A stretch of 64,000 nt of DNA from CAYZHV01 sp046541355 (GCA_046541355.1 JBKHDM010000002.1:4360-68359); one strand, 5' to 3'; shown: positions 1 through 9,499, counted from the stretch's first letter. The notes: generated from the sequence alone by a model not told the origin. A program made the numbers and translations.

Positions 1-1079
1 TCATCAATGATGAGGACGTCGCTCTCCCGGGAGAGGAGGTTGACCGCCATGCGCACGGCGTTGAGACGGCCGCCCTCTGTGTCGAAGCCGCGGGGGCCGC
101 GGGCGGTATCGGAGTGGCGGTTTGTGGTGGCGAGGGTGTGCGGCCGCCGGTGGAGAGCGGTGATCAGGGTCCGGGCGAACTCCGTTTTGCCGATCCCCGG
201 CTCGCCTGCGATGAGCAGAGCGTAACCACCCCGGATCGCGGCGGTGCAGGTACGTATCTCGTCCTCGGGTACGGAGAACTCTTCCAGACAGAACCGCGGG
301 TCCGGGGTGTCGTCAAAGAGGCCCGCCCGCAGGTCGTCGAGGGTGTTGGAGCGCAGCGCGAACAGGAGGGCGCGGGAGACGGAGACGTCGGCGATCTCGT
401 CGCGGCCGCCCCGAAAGGTGACAAGACCAAGGCGTTCGAGGGCGGCCCCCGGGGCGGTTTCCCGGACGAAAATGGTGAGGTCCACGCCTGCGACGTCCGC
501 GAGGATCCTTATCTGGCTGCGGTGGGTTGCCTCGCGCATCATCTCACCTATCGGGTCGATATCCTCCAGCGCGTAGAGGGCGATGAGGATGCGGGTTTGC
601 TCGTCCCTGAGACCGAAGAGTGCGGCGATTTGAGCTACGATTTCAGGGAAGGGTGGCGGCGCTCCGGTCCCGAAGGAGGCGTCGGCGGTGTCGAGGGAGT
701 CAACCATGTAGTCGACCACGGTGGGATGGAGAACCTCGTTGTGCCGGGCGACACGGAAGCAGAGCTGCTTGAGGCGGTGGTGAGAGGGCGTGGGCTCCGA
801 CTGCCCCGCCACCGAGGCGAGGTCCGAAATAGCATCCGGGCGCAGGTCCAGCGATTCTCTGCGCTCGAGGATGTATCCGACCAGACCGTTGAGTTCCCCA
901 GGCTCCGCTATGGAGAGGGCGAACTGGACAAGATCTTCAGAGGGGGAGAAGTGGTCCACCCCGACCCGGAAAACGTAGCGGTGGTACGCTTTCCACTGGG
1001 TGTCGACCGCTTCGAGGCTGGTCGCCTGCCTCCGTTTCCTGAGTGGGGGGTGGCGATACTGTTTAGGGTTCCTTGGCAT
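1..1079 (-). CDS. AAA-family ATPase, 3' end beyond the left edge
   Basis: A long open frame reads leftward from an ATG at 1079 and is cut by the window edge after about 359 codons. The first 280 residues look helical and match nothing I can name. They are followed by a clear Walker A motif, GEPGIGKT (about residues 292-299), and the visible part ends in a Walker B stretch, DVLIIDE. The reading frame, not the overlapping plus-strand frame, carries both motifs at the correct spacing. This pattern fits the roughly 700-residue 'ATPase central domain' proteins that have a long helical N-terminus. The sensor and arginine-finger regions lie outside the window, so the substrate or partner cannot be inferred. 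The gene is divergent from the chemoreceptor that starts at 1254. Confidence 0.8.
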   Translation of the reverse strand, partial: MPRNPKQYRHPPLRKRRQATSLEAVDTQWKAYHRYVFRVGVDHFSPSEDLVQFALSIAEPGELNGLVGYILERRESLDLRPDAISDLASVAGQSEPTPSHHRLKQLCFRVARHNEVLHPTVVDYMVDSLDTADASFGTGAPPPFPEIVAQIAALFGLRDEQTRILIALYALEDIDPIGEMMREATHRSQIRILADVAGVDLTIFVRETAPGAALERLGLVTFRGGRDEIADVSVSRALLFALRSNTLDDLRAGLFDDTPDPRFCLEEFSVPEDEIRTCTAAIRGGYALLIAGEPGIGKTEFARTLITALHRRPHTLATTNRHSDTARGPRGFDTEGGRLNAVRMAVNLLSRESDVLIID

Positions 1080-1253
1080 GATTCATACCCTACACCGGGG
1101 TGTGTGACATAGAGTGTCGCTTCCCGATTATCGCTCCACGGAAACCTTGACAGAGCCGAAAATGTACAGGTTGCCGTGAACCTTGCGGCTTTTGCGTATT
1201 CCCCCCTGTCGTGTTACTCTCGTTGAGAAACCCTCTTACCGATGGAGGCTCTG

Positions 1254-2990
1254 ATGAAACGCGGGGTGTCGATGAGTCTGCGACTCGGACTTGTCACCTT
1301 CCTTCTCCTGCTCACTGCGTCGGTTCTTCCGCTGCTGATGCTCTCTCCCCCTCCCGGGGAGCTATCGATACTCCCCCTGCTGGTCAGCCTCCTCCTCTGG
1401 CCGGCGGCGGCTTCGTCTCTGGTAATGCTCTTTTTTCGTCGCGGGGTCGCCGTGCCCCTGGCAACCGTCGAGGCGACGCTGCGCAGAGTCTCGGAGGGGA
1501 GCCTGGTTGAGCGGGCTGAGGTGCCCGGGGGTGCGCCGGAGATTCGCAACCTTGCCTCGGAGATCAACGAAACCCTCGTGGCGGGACTTCAGGTGATCAT
1601 GCTCTCAATGCGGGAGCTGGTCGAACAGAACCAGGAGACAGGCGAGCGGTTCGCCCGGAGCGCCGAGCGATCGAAGGGCGCGAGTGACCGGATCGTCGAG
1701 ACCATTAATGAGGTGAGTCGACAGATCGCGGATCTCGACGACCAGATCGGTTCGGCGACCTCCGCGGCGCAGCAGATCCGATCCACCATAGGCAGCCTTG
1801 CCGAGCAGATCCAGAATCAGTCCGGGGCGGTGGAGGAGACCTCTGCCTCCGTCGAGGAGATGACCGCCTCTATCGAGAACGTGGCCAACATCGCCGAGGA
1901 GCGAAAGCAGGCGACCGTGGGGCTCGTGACGATTACCGACCGGGGTGGAGAGCGGGTCGCGGTTACCCACGGGATTATCCAGGAGCTCTCCGGAGGAATT
2001 AAGGAGGTCCTCGACATGATATCGGTTATAAACCACGTTGCCGCCCAGACCAACATGCTTGCCATGAACGCGGCGATCGAGGCCGCCCACGCCGGTGAGC
2101 ACGGTCGGGGATTTGCGGTGGTTGCCGATGAGATCCGATCCGTCGCGGAGTCAACCTCCGCAAACGCCTCCCGGATAAGCGGCACCCTCAAGGGGTTTGT
2201 AAAACGTATCGATGAGGCCCGGGAGAGCGGAGAGGAGACGAGGAAGGTTTTCGACCGGATAAACACGGAGGTCTCCCGGTTTGTTCAGGCGTTCGAGGAG
2301 ATAAGCGGCGCGACGAGCGAACTCGCCGCGGGGAGCCGGGAGATGCTGCAGGCGATCTCCTCACTCCGGGAGACGACCCAGGGGATCCGCAGCGCGTCAA
2401 CGGAAATCGAGACCGGCTCCGCCCACATCAGCGGCTCCCTCACCTCGATCCGGCAGTTTTCATCCTCTACCAGAACAAAGATGCGGGAGAGCGAGGACGG
2501 AATGCAGACAGTAGAGCAGGCTCAGTCGGAGATCATCGAAAGCGCGTCGGAAAACCGGGAACAGCTCGGTAAGCTCAACTCGGAGCTCAAGTTCTTCCTC
2601 ATGGACTCCGAAGGCGAGTCGCGCAGCTACAACGCCACCCTCCGGCGGATCATCCTCGACCACAAGCGGCGACTTGTTGGAGCCCGGATGCTTCTCGAGG
2701 GCAAGGTAGACCGGGCACACATACCCGGGCGCCTCGACGGGGCGGAGTGTCTCCTCGGGTCGGTAATAGCCGGGCAGAAGGGCAGCCGGGGGGAGGAGAG
2801 AATCGCCTCCCTCACGGCGCTCGAGAGGGACCACGACGAGCTGCACAATCTCTACAATCAGTTTCTCGACGCCCTCGAGGCGGGCCGGAATGATGATGCC
2901 CGGCTGCTGGTCGACGCCATAGACGAGACCTGGAAGAAGCTCATCTCCTATCGCGATATCTTGAGCGAGATGATGAGAGGCGGCGGCTGA
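1254..2990 (+). CDS. methyl-accepting chemotaxis protein with C-terminal zinc-binding (CZB) domain
   Basis: 578-residue chemoreceptor. I place the start at 1254 because GGAGG (1244-1248) sits five bases ahead of it; an ATG at 1242 overlaps that site. Two hydrophobic helices (about residues 5-27 and 35-60) with only a short loop between them mean there is almost no periplasmic sensor. A HAMP-like segment follows, then the signalling hairpin with the conserved tip (N-M-L-A-M-N-A-A-I-E-A-A-H-A-G-E). The last about 110 residues form a CZB-type domain, with a His in DHKRR, a Cys in AECLLG and two His in RDHDELH matching the usual 3His/1Cys zinc set. It therefore probably senses zinc or a zinc-reactive oxidant in the cytoplasm and signals to CheA/CheW. 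It lies 200 bases upstream of a second receptor. Confidence 0.92.
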   Translation: MKRGVSMSLRLGLVTFLLLLTASVLPLLMLSPPPGELSILPLLVSLLLWPAAASSLVMLFFRRGVAVPLATVEATLRRVSEGSLVERAEVPGGAPEIRNLASEINETLVAGLQVIMLSMRELVEQNQETGERFARSAERSKGASDRIVETINEVSRQIADLDDQIGSATSAAQQIRSTIGSLAEQIQNQSGAVEETSASVEEMTASIENVANIAEERKQATVGLVTITDRGGERVAVTHGIIQELSGGIKEVLDMISVINHVAAQTNMLAMNAAIEAAHAGEHGRGFAVVADEIRSVAESTSANASRISGTLKGFVKRIDEARESGEETRKVFDRINTEVSRFVQAFEEISGATSELAAGSREMLQAISSLRETTQGIRSASTEIETGSAHISGSLTSIRQFSSSTRTKMRESEDGMQTVEQAQSEIIESASENREQLGKLNSELKFFLMDSEGESRSYNATLRRIILDHKRRLVGARMLLEGKVDRAHIPGRLDGAECLLGSVIAGQKGSRGEERIASLTALERDHDELHNLYNQFLDALEAGRNDDARLLVDAIDETWKKLISYRDILSEMMRGGG

Positions 2991-3193
2991 GGGAGCCGGA
3001 GGCAACGGCGCCCCGGCGATTTGCGTCGCGGGACAACCCTAGGGTACACTTATAGTTGAGCTTTATACTCATCTTGCCGAAGGTCCTGTGCCGCGGCTTT
3101 AACTACTGCTGAACCTGATATGGTGCGGCGGCGGACATCCGTTTCGAAGAGGACGAGTCGGGATACTACTTTATCTATGAGGGGACCACGGTC

Positions 3194-4660
3194 GTGATCG
3201 TCCCTCCCCGGCCCGATCTCGAAGGCGATGACCTCGCAGGTACAACCGACCCGGAAGGTGTAGCCTATGTTCGGGAGCTCGCCGAGGCAGCGGCAGCGGG
3301 CGGGGGATTCGTTAACTACATCTTCGAGAAGCCTGGTGCCGGCCTGCAGCCAAAGGTCTCCTACGCTGAGATGATTCCCGGTACCGACTTTTGGGTCGGT
3401 ACCGGCGTCTACGCCGACAACGTCGCCGAACGGCAGGCGGAAGTCGCCGGGCTCATAGAGGCGAGGATTGCCCGGTCCTCGCGGCTGGCGATCGCAATCG
3501 TTCTCGGGGTATTCCTTCTGGCAATCGTTCCCCTGTTGCTCTTTGTGATTCGAAGCGTTGTTGCTCCCATCGGATCACTAAACGCCACCGCCACCAAGAT
3601 GGAGGCGGGAGAGCTCGCCGGTCGGATCGAAGTATCCGGCAACGACGAGGTTGCCGAGCTGATGAGAACAATGGAAGCTATGCGTAGCAAGCTTTCGGGG
3701 GTTATAGGGGAGGTTCGCCGGACAGGCGACGGGGTCGCGGCGGGGAGCAACCAGATGAGTTCCACCGCCCAGCAGTTGTCCGAAGGAGCCACCGAGCAGG
3801 CCTCCGCGGCGCAAGAAGTATCCTCCTCGATGGAGCAGATGGCCTCCAACATCCAGCAGAACGCAGACCACGCCTCGGAGGCTGATAAGATCGCACAAAA
3901 CGCAGCCCGAAACGCCCGGGAGGGTGGAACAGCGGTAACCGAAACTGTTAACGCCATGAGGCAGATCGCGGAGCGCATCACCATTATCGAAGAGATCGCC
4001 AGGAACACAAACCTTCTCGCCCTCAATGCCGCCATTGAGGCTGCCAGGGCAGGTGAGCAGGGCAAGGGGTTTGCCGTCGTCGCCGGGGAGGTAAGAAAAC
4101 TTGCGGAGCGAAGCCAGGTTGCCGCAGGGGAAATAGCGGAACTCTCCCACAGCAGTGTCGAGGTAGCCGAACAGGCGGGAAAGCGTATTGATGGTGTTAT
4201 CCCTGAAATTGCCCGGACCGCCGAGCTGTTACAGGAGATAAGCGCTGCGAGCGTCGAACAGTCATCCGGGGCCGAACAGATCAATAAGGCGATTGTCCAG
4301 CTCGACCAGGTCACCCAACAGACCGCATCAGCCTCCGAGGAGATGGCGTCGATGGCCGAGGAACTGACGGCACAGGCAGACCAGCTACAGAGCGCGATCC
4401 GCTACTTCACCCTCGAACACGGATCGGCAACTAACTCCGGGAAAGCTTCCCTGCCGCGACCCGCCGAACTCGTTTCGGCACGCCCCGGGAGATCAAAGAA
4501 GACGCCGGGGCACGGCACAGACGGTGCGGAGACCGTCGGCATTTCCAATACCGGGATTACCCTAGCTCTCGGGGAGAGCGACCCGATGAGCAGGGGGAGC
4601 AACGGAGACGGCAGGAGCTTCGCAAGGGATAGTAGTGATGACGAGTTTCTCGAGTATTAG
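3194..4660 (+). CDS. methyl-accepting chemotaxis protein, N-terminally truncated Cache receptor
   Basis: 488 codons from a GTG at 3194, preceded by a weak GAGGGG. The frame is already coding-like upstream of that GTG: from about 3116, just after an in-frame TGA, it reads like the middle of an sCache_2 sensor, including G-Y-Y-F-I-Y-E-G. What remains is the second half of the Cache domain (ending G-T-G-V-Y-A-D-N-V), one transmembrane helix (about residues 97-118), a HAMP domain, and a full signalling domain with the tip N-L-L-A-L-N-A-A-I-E-A-A-R-A-G-E. The first transmembrane helix and roughly 80-100 sensor residues are missing, and only about 125 bases separate this point from the previous stop. 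It is therefore either a pseudogene produced by deletion or a receptor that no longer has a complete periplasmic domain. Confidence 0.8.
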   Translation: MIVPPRPDLEGDDLAGTTDPEGVAYVRELAEAAAAGGGFVNYIFEKPGAGLQPKVSYAEMIPGTDFWVGTGVYADNVAERQAEVAGLIEARIARSSRLAIAIVLGVFLLAIVPLLLFVIRSVVAPIGSLNATATKMEAGELAGRIEVSGNDEVAELMRTMEAMRSKLSGVIGEVRRTGDGVAAGSNQMSSTAQQLSEGATEQASAAQEVSSSMEQMASNIQQNADHASEADKIAQNAARNAREGGTAVTETVNAMRQIAERITIIEEIARNTNLLALNAAIEAARAGEQGKGFAVVAGEVRKLAERSQVAAGEIAELSHSSVEVAEQAGKRIDGVIPEIARTAELLQEISAASVEQSSGAEQINKAIVQLDQVTQQTASASEEMASMAEELTAQADQLQSAIRYFTLEHGSATNSGKASLPRPAELVSARPGRSKKTPGHGTDGAETVGISNTGITLALGESDPMSRGSNGDGRSFARDSSDDEFLEY

Positions 4661-4842
4661 CCGCTGCGGCTGCCTCCCCTCGGAGGCGGGAACGCAGGAG
4701 GCGCTTCGTCCGGAGTGGCCGGTCTGAGCAGTCTCGGCCTCCGGGTCGCCTGGTTTCTCCGCATCCGTGAGAAGCTCATTCACCATGATTCCGATGGGTA
4801 TCGCCGTATCCCGCTCTACCGCGAGTTGTGAAATCTCTGCTC

Positions 4843-5163
4843 CTAGCTCCTAGGCGCTACCTTCACCAGGTTGGAAAGCCTTGGTTCGAGGGGAACGACA
4901 CCATACTCCTCAGCCCCCTGGAGCCGGTCGGTCTGGTAGAGCGATAATTCGGTCGAGTTCCTTCTGGTCTGCAATCCGGCGACGGCGTAAATGGCGAGGA
5001 GAATAAGCACCGCACGGGTAAACCCGAGGACCTCGCTTCTCGAGAGGGCAAAGATCGACTCCTGCTCATCCGTGGCGAGGCGGTGCTGCTCCTCAAAGAG
5101 CCGGCGGGGGACGTTCTACCCTTCCCCGCCGGGGAGTCCAGAGATACGGGGGCCGTTTTCCAT
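4843..5163 (-). pseudogene. remnant of a small membrane-protein gene
   Basis: On the minus strand an ATG at 5163 opens a frame of 107 codons interrupted at codon 16 by TAG (5116-5118). Past the stop the frame reads as a plausible protein: an acidic/polar helix, one clear transmembrane segment (F-T-R-A-V-L-I-L-L-A-I-Y-A-V-A-G-L), then a polar stretch, ending at TAG 4843-4845. I cannot assign a family. Either the frame starts downstream of the TAG without an obvious start codon, or the gene is decayed. The rest of the 4661-5239 gap shows no convincing gene. Confidence 0.35.
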
Positions 5164-5239
5164 TTTGGCAGCAGCATAACGGTAAACCGCCGGAGGCGAA
5201 CGCTCGAGATTGATCAGGGAGGAGTTGAGGCTCCCTCTG

Positions 5240-5449
5240 CTACCCTCTCATGGTAAAACCGATCTTCACGCCGACTTGCCAGTGGGCTATCTTGCCCCCC
5301 TCGATATGACCGCGGATTTCGGTGACTTCGAACCAGCGGGCGTCCGATATCGTCTCGCCGGTCCGGGCGATAGCGTTCTCAATAGCGTCATCAAGCCCCT
5401 TCTGTGAGGACCCGACGATCTCAATCTTCTTGTAGGTGTGCTCCGACAT
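5240..5449 (-). CDS. dodecin family flavin-binding protein
   Basis: 69 residues, the usual dodecin length. I start it at 5449 (M-S-E-H-T-Y-K-K), because the 12 codons upstream do not look like dodecin. The sequence has the expected beta-alpha-beta-beta order: a strand ending in I-E-I-V-G-S-S, a helix rich in Ala and Ile (D-D-A-I-E-N-A-I-A), and the hallmark A-R-W-F-E-V-T-E-I-R-G strand, whose Trp stacks on the flavin in characterised dodecins. It ends with W-Q-V-G-V-K-I-G-F. Dodecins assemble as hollow dodecamers that store riboflavin or FMN in the cytoplasm. It stands alone, 105 bases from the end of the sugar kinase gene. Confidence 0.9.
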   Translation of the reverse strand: MSEHTYKKIEIVGSSQKGLDDAIENAIARTGETISDARWFEVTEIRGHIEGGKIAHWQVGVKIGFTMRG

Positions 5450-5554
5450 GACCGTTAAGATACATCTAGATCGGGGCACCTGCAATGAGAACCGTCATGA
5501 CCCGCTTTCTGCTCTCCCCTGCCCCGCCCGGGACGCGCCGGCAGACCGCCGGCA

Positions 5555-6967
5555 CTACAGGGCGGGTGCGTGCAACCGGCGGTACAACTCGAGGAATCTC
5601 CTGTAGTGCTCCTCGATCCAGGGCAGTTCGAGGGGCTCAACGGGAGAGAGGCTCTCCTCAAAGTTGAGTTGCTCCCCCACAGCCGCGGCGCCGATCCGGG
5701 CTGCCCCCCGGGCGGAACCATTGGCGGCGTCACAGCGACTCACGGGAAGGGAGAGGACCGTGGCAAGAAGGCGAGCCCAGTAGGTGTATCGGGCGCTGCC
5801 GCCGACGAGGCGGACCTGTTCCACCCCCTCGGTGCCGAGGGTTTCCAGACCGAGGCGGACCGACTCTGCCACCCCGACAAGAGCTGCGAGGGCGATGTCC
5901 AGGCGCGTGTGATTCAGGGCGAGGCCGGTCCACGCCCCCCGGGCTTCGGGGTTCATGTAGGGGGTGCGCTCCCCCGAGAGGTAGGGCAGGAAATGGAGCT
6001 CCCGGGAGGGGGAGAGCGATTGCGCGTCAACCTGCCGGTAGAGCTCATCCCAGTCGAGAGAGAGGGTCCGACGCATCCACTCGAGGGCCAACCCGCCGTT
6101 GAGCATAGCGGCGATCCGGTAGCGCACCCCTTCGCTCACCCCTTCAAAGAGGTTCAGCCCCTCGTGATACGCCGGCAGCTCCGGGGTTGCGCGCCCCACC
6201 TGGGCTGCGGTGCCTACGCTCACCTGCACCACCGTCGGGTCAAGGAGGTCGGCGCCGTACATAGCCGCTGGGGTATCTCCGGCACCGAAAGCTACCGGAC
6301 ATCCCTCAGGCAGCCCGTACCGCCTCGCCGCCTCAGGGCAGACTCGTCCGGCGAGCTCGAGACTGCCGGCGATCGGCGGCAGGAGGGAGCGTTCGATCTC
6401 GAGATGGGAGAGAAGCTCCTTTGACCAGGATCGGCTGCGAAAATCGTAGAGAAGGCTTCCGCTCGCATCGGAGCGGTCGGTACCGAGGTTCCCGGTCAGC
6501 TCCCAGCGGATAAAGTCCTTTGGAAAGAGTACCAGGTCCGAGGTCGACAGGATCTCACGCCGCTGTTCCTTGAGCCAGAGGAGGGTAGTGGCGGCCATTC
6601 CCGCGGCGGGCCGGTTTCTTATCGCCTCGGCGATCAGCTTCTTCTGCCCCTCGAGACGGGGGAGATAGCCCCGGCCACGGCTGTCCGCCCAGGTGATGCA
6701 CGGGTAGACCGCCTCTCCCCGGCTTATGGATACCGGAACGATTCCATGCATCTGGCCGCACAGACCTATAGAGCGCAAGCCCGCGAGGTCAGGGAGCCTT
6801 TTCAGGCAGGATGCAAACGCCTCGAGCCACCGCTCTGTGTCGGTCTCGGCGTAGCCGGGCTCGGGAGAGGCGATCGGATAGCTCGCCGAGCTCTCCCACT
6901 CCCGACCCTCCCGGTCCACCAGCAGAAGCTTGATGGAGCCGGAGCCGAGATCTATGCCGAGATGCAT
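5555..6967 (-). CDS. xylB: FGGY-family carbohydrate kinase, xylulokinase-like
   Basis: 470 residues, slightly short for a xylulokinase (about 480-500). The N-terminal phosphate-1 motif G-I-D-L-G-S-G-S-I-K, the C-G-Q-M-H-G segment, T-D-R-S-D-A-S-G, and the mid-protein F-G-A-G-D-T-P-A-A all match the XylB branch of the FGGY family. It phosphorylates a ketose or polyol with ATP in the cytoplasm, D-xylulose being the most likely substrate. It is the last gene of a minus-strand operon and starts only three bases after the permease stop, downstream of binding protein and ATPase genes. This suggests the imported sugar is converted to, or is itself, the kinase substrate. No xylose isomerase is nearby, so xylulose, xylitol or a related sugar stays open. 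Confidence 0.82.
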   Translation of the reverse strand: MHLGIDLGSGSIKLLLVDREGREWESSASYPIASPEPGYAETDTERWLEAFASCLKRLPDLAGLRSIGLCGQMHGIVPVSISRGEAVYPCITWADSRGRGYLPRLEGQKKLIAEAIRNRPAAGMAATTLLWLKEQRREILSTSDLVLFPKDFIRWELTGNLGTDRSDASGSLLYDFRSRSWSKELLSHLEIERSLLPPIAGSLELAGRVCPEAARRYGLPEGCPVAFGAGDTPAAMYGADLLDPTVVQVSVGTAAQVGRATPELPAYHEGLNLFEGVSEGVRYRIAAMLNGGLALEWMRRTLSLDWDELYRQVDAQSLSPSRELHFLPYLSGERTPYMNPEARGAWTGLALNHTRLDIALAALVGVAESVRLGLETLGTEGVEQVRLVGGSARYTYWARLLATVLSLPVSRCDAANGSARGAARIGAAAVGEQLNFEESLSPVEPLELPWIEEHYRRFLELYRRLHAPAL

Positions 6968-6970
6968 AGT

Positions 6971-7927
6971 CTACTCTTGATTCCGGTTTCGTACCCGTTC
7001 GATACCGACGGCGAGGACAATCACGATTCCCCGGACCACCAGCTGCCAGAAAAAGGAGACGTTCATCAGGGTGAGGCCGTTGTTGAGCACGGCGATGATC
7101 AGAGCTCCGATGAGGGTTCCCGCGACGCTACCGCTCCCCCCGAGGATGCTCGTTCCGCCGAGGATAACCGAGGCGATCGCGTCGAGCTCCGCTCCCTCAC
7201 CGAGGAGCCCCGAGGCGGAGTAGAGGCGACTTGCTGTCATCGCACCTCCGAGTCCCGACAGGAGCCCGCTCATACTGTAGACGAACGCGAGTACCATGCC
7301 GACCTTGATACCGGTGAGTCGCGCGGCGGTGGCGTTACCTCCTACGGCGTAGATATGAACGCCGAGAACCGTCTTTTTGAGGAGGAACCAGGTCAACCCG
7401 ACGACCAGAAGGGCTATAACCACGAGCCAGGGAACCGGACCGAGGTAGCCGTTTCCGATCCAGGCAAAGTTGAGATCGTTGTTGATAATCGTCGTGCCGT
7501 CGGCGAACAGATAGGCGGCTCCCCGCCAGACGGTCATGCTTCCGAGGGTGACGATAAAGAAGGGAAGCTTCGCGTAGGCGATGAGCACTCCGTTTAACAG
7601 ACCCATGAAGAGTCCTGCCCCCAGGGGTGCGAGAAGCGTGGCCCACTGGAGGCCGGGCATCTGGGAGACCTGCAGCCCGATCACCGCCGTCGCCGCGAGG
7701 ATCGAGCCGACGGACAGGTCGATACGCCCGGTGAGAATGATAAGGGTCATACCCGTGGCGAGAACCATGTTTATCGACGCCTGGCGAAGGATATTGAGAA
7801 GGTTGTTGGGTCTGAGAAAGTTACCGCTTAGCAGGGCAAAAAGAATCACTATCACCAGAAGTATCGGGAGGATCCCGAGGTTCTGCATGAACACCGAGTC
7901 TTTTTGCCGGGAGAGATTGATTTTCAT
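6971..7927 (-). CDS. ribose-type ABC transporter permease
   Basis: 318-residue integral membrane protein of the RbsC/BPD_transp_2 family. About eight to ten hydrophobic helices are visible. The family signature is present in the middle: the T-G-R-I-D-L-S-V-G-S segment early on and the G-G-T-S-I-L-G-G-S-G-S-V loop that contacts the ATPase. It forms the channel of a CUT2 sugar importer together with the ATPase encoded eight bases upstream in the operon and the binding protein beyond it. A single permease gene implies a homodimer. Confidence 0.93.
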   Translation of the reverse strand: MKINLSRQKDSVFMQNLGILPILLVIVILFALLSGNFLRPNNLLNILRQASINMVLATGMTLIILTGRIDLSVGSILAATAVIGLQVSQMPGLQWATLLAPLGAGLFMGLLNGVLIAYAKLPFFIVTLGSMTVWRGAAYLFADGTTIINNDLNFAWIGNGYLGPVPWLVVIALLVVGLTWFLLKKTVLGVHIYAVGGNATAARLTGIKVGMVLAFVYSMSGLLSGLGGAMTASRLYSASGLLGEGAELDAIASVILGGTSILGGSGSVAGTLIGALIIAVLNNGLTLMNVSFFWQLVVRGIVIVLAVGIERVRNRNQE

Positions 7928-7935
7928 TACTTCTC

Positions 7936-9465
7936 CTACTCGGCCGCCGGCTGGGCTTCTCGAACGCCCGTGGCGTAGGCCATGATGGTCTCTTGGGTTA
8001 TATCGCTTTTCTCGGTGAGGTCCGCAACCAGCTTACCCTCCCGAAGTACCAGAACCCGCTGCGCAAGTCCCACGACTTCCGGCAGCTCGCTGGAGATAAA
8101 GATCACCGCCACCCCCTGCCGGGCGATTTCGCCGATGATCCGGTAGATTTCACTTTTTGCGCCGACATCGACTCCCCGGGTAGGCTCATCGAGAATCAAC
8201 ACCTCCGGACGTATCTCGAGCCACCGGGCGAGCAGCACTTTCTGCTGGTTTCCGCCGGAGAGGGAGAGAACCCGGGTGCGGTGGGAGGCAAGCTTGATAT
8301 TGAGTCGGGTGATCGCGTCCTTGGTTCGCTTGAGGTTATCACCCCCGGAAAGCACGCCGAAACGGGCGCTCTTCGGGATGACGTTCATCACGATGTTCTC
8401 GTGAGCGGTCATTTCGAGAAACAGGCCCTGGTCCTTTCGATCCTCCGGTACGTATCCGATGCCAAGACGCATCGCGTCGGGGGGAGAGCCGATGTCTACC
8501 TGCTTCCCTCGCAGATAGATCTCTCCGGAGGTTCGCTTGTTCGCCCCAAAGATGAGCTTCGCAAGCTCGGTCCGACCGGAACCGACGAGCCCGGAGATCG
8601 CCATGATCTCTCCCCCCGCCGCCTGAAAGGAGACGCCGTGGACCTTCTTGCCGTCGGCAAGGTTTTTTACCACCAGATACTTGTTGCTCTTCTCCCCGGC
8701 AACCTCGTGCTGATAAAAATCCGAGAGGGGACGCCCAACCATCATCCGGACGATCGTCGCCTTGTCCATCTCCTCCCCGGTGACCGTACCGACGTACTTA
8801 CCGTCCCGGAGCACCGACACCTTGTCCGCTATCACCGCAATCTCTGCGAGACGGTGGCTGATGTAGACGATCGCGAGCCCCTTGTCCCTGAGAGATTTTA
8901 TCAGGGCAAAGAGCTTCTCCGTTTCGGTCTCGCTCAGGGCAGCGGTAGGCTCGTCCATAATGATAACGTTGCTGTTGTTGACCAGGGCTCGGGCGATATC
9001 GACCTGCTGCTGCTCGGCGACCATGAGGGTTCCCGCTTTCCGGTCCGGCTCGAAGTCCGCGCCGAGGAGTTTGAGAACCCGCCGGGTCTCGCTGTCCATG
9101 ACGCCCCGGTTGAGGACGCCGAAGCGCGTCGGCTCCCGGCCCATAAAGACGTTTTCAGCCACCGTCAGGTTGGTAGCGATGGCGAGCTCCTGATTGATGA
9201 GGTTGATTCCGAGGTGCTGCGCCTGGAGGGGCGTATCGATATGAACCGCCTCCCCCTCGAGGATGATATCCCCTGAGTCAGCCCTGTAGACCCCGGCGAG
9301 GATCTTCATGAGGGTGCTCTTTCCCGCACCGTTCTCTCCCATGAGAACGTGAACCTCCCCGGGAAATATGTCGAGAGAAACTTGATCAAGAGCGAGGACT
9401 CCCGGAAAGCTCTTGCTCACCTCTCGAACGGAGATGATCGGATCTCTTTGCTTCTGATCTGGCAT
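7936..9465 (-). CDS. ribose-type ABC transporter ATP-binding protein (two nucleotide domains)
   Basis: 509 residues made of two fused ABC domains, as in RbsA/XylG/MglA. The first domain has a canonical Walker A (G-E-N-G-A-G-K-S-T) and Walker B ending in I-I-M-D-E-P-T. The second has the degenerate Walker A typical of the family (G-L-V-G-S-G-R-T-E) but keeps an L-S-G-G-N-Q-Q-K signature and L-I-L-D-E-P-T. It energises CUT2 sugar import from the cytoplasmic side. It lies between the binding-protein gene (with an intervening hairpin at 9500-9522) and the permease. Confidence 0.95.
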   Translation of the reverse strand: MPDQKQRDPIISVREVSKSFPGVLALDQVSLDIFPGEVHVLMGENGAGKSTLMKILAGVYRADSGDIILEGEAVHIDTPLQAQHLGINLINQELAIATNLTVAENVFMGREPTRFGVLNRGVMDSETRRVLKLLGADFEPDRKAGTLMVAEQQQVDIARALVNNSNVIIMDEPTAALSETETEKLFALIKSLRDKGLAIVYISHRLAEIAVIADKVSVLRDGKYVGTVTGEEMDKATIVRMMVGRPLSDFYQHEVAGEKSNKYLVVKNLADGKKVHGVSFQAAGGEIMAISGLVGSGRTELAKLIFGANKRTSGEIYLRGKQVDIGSPPDAMRLGIGYVPEDRKDQGLFLEMTAHENIVMNVIPKSARFGVLSGGDNLKRTKDAITRLNIKLASHRTRVLSLSGGNQQKVLLARWLEIRPEVLILDEPTRGVDVGAKSEIYRIIGEIARQGVAVIFISSELPEVVGLAQRVLVLREGKLVADLTEKSDITQETIMAYATGVREAQPAAE

Positions 9466-9499
9466 ATCGTCCTGCTGCGGTTGGATTCTGACCGCGCAA

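Noticed and set aside
114..1112. Long plus-strand open frame of 332 codons at the left edge
   Set aside because: It is antisense to the AAA ATPase frame, which carries correctly spaced Walker A and B motifs. The plus frame has the Gly/Glu/Val composition of a GC-rich shadow.
1140..1180. Possible sigma-28 (flagellar/chemotaxis) promoter GCCGAAAA ahead of the first chemoreceptor
   Set aside because: The matching TAAA element is absent at the required distance.
7993..9276. Plus-strand frame of 427 codons over the first importer ATPase gene
   Set aside because: It is the reverse-strand shadow of a well-conserved ABC ATPase and has no family motif of its own.
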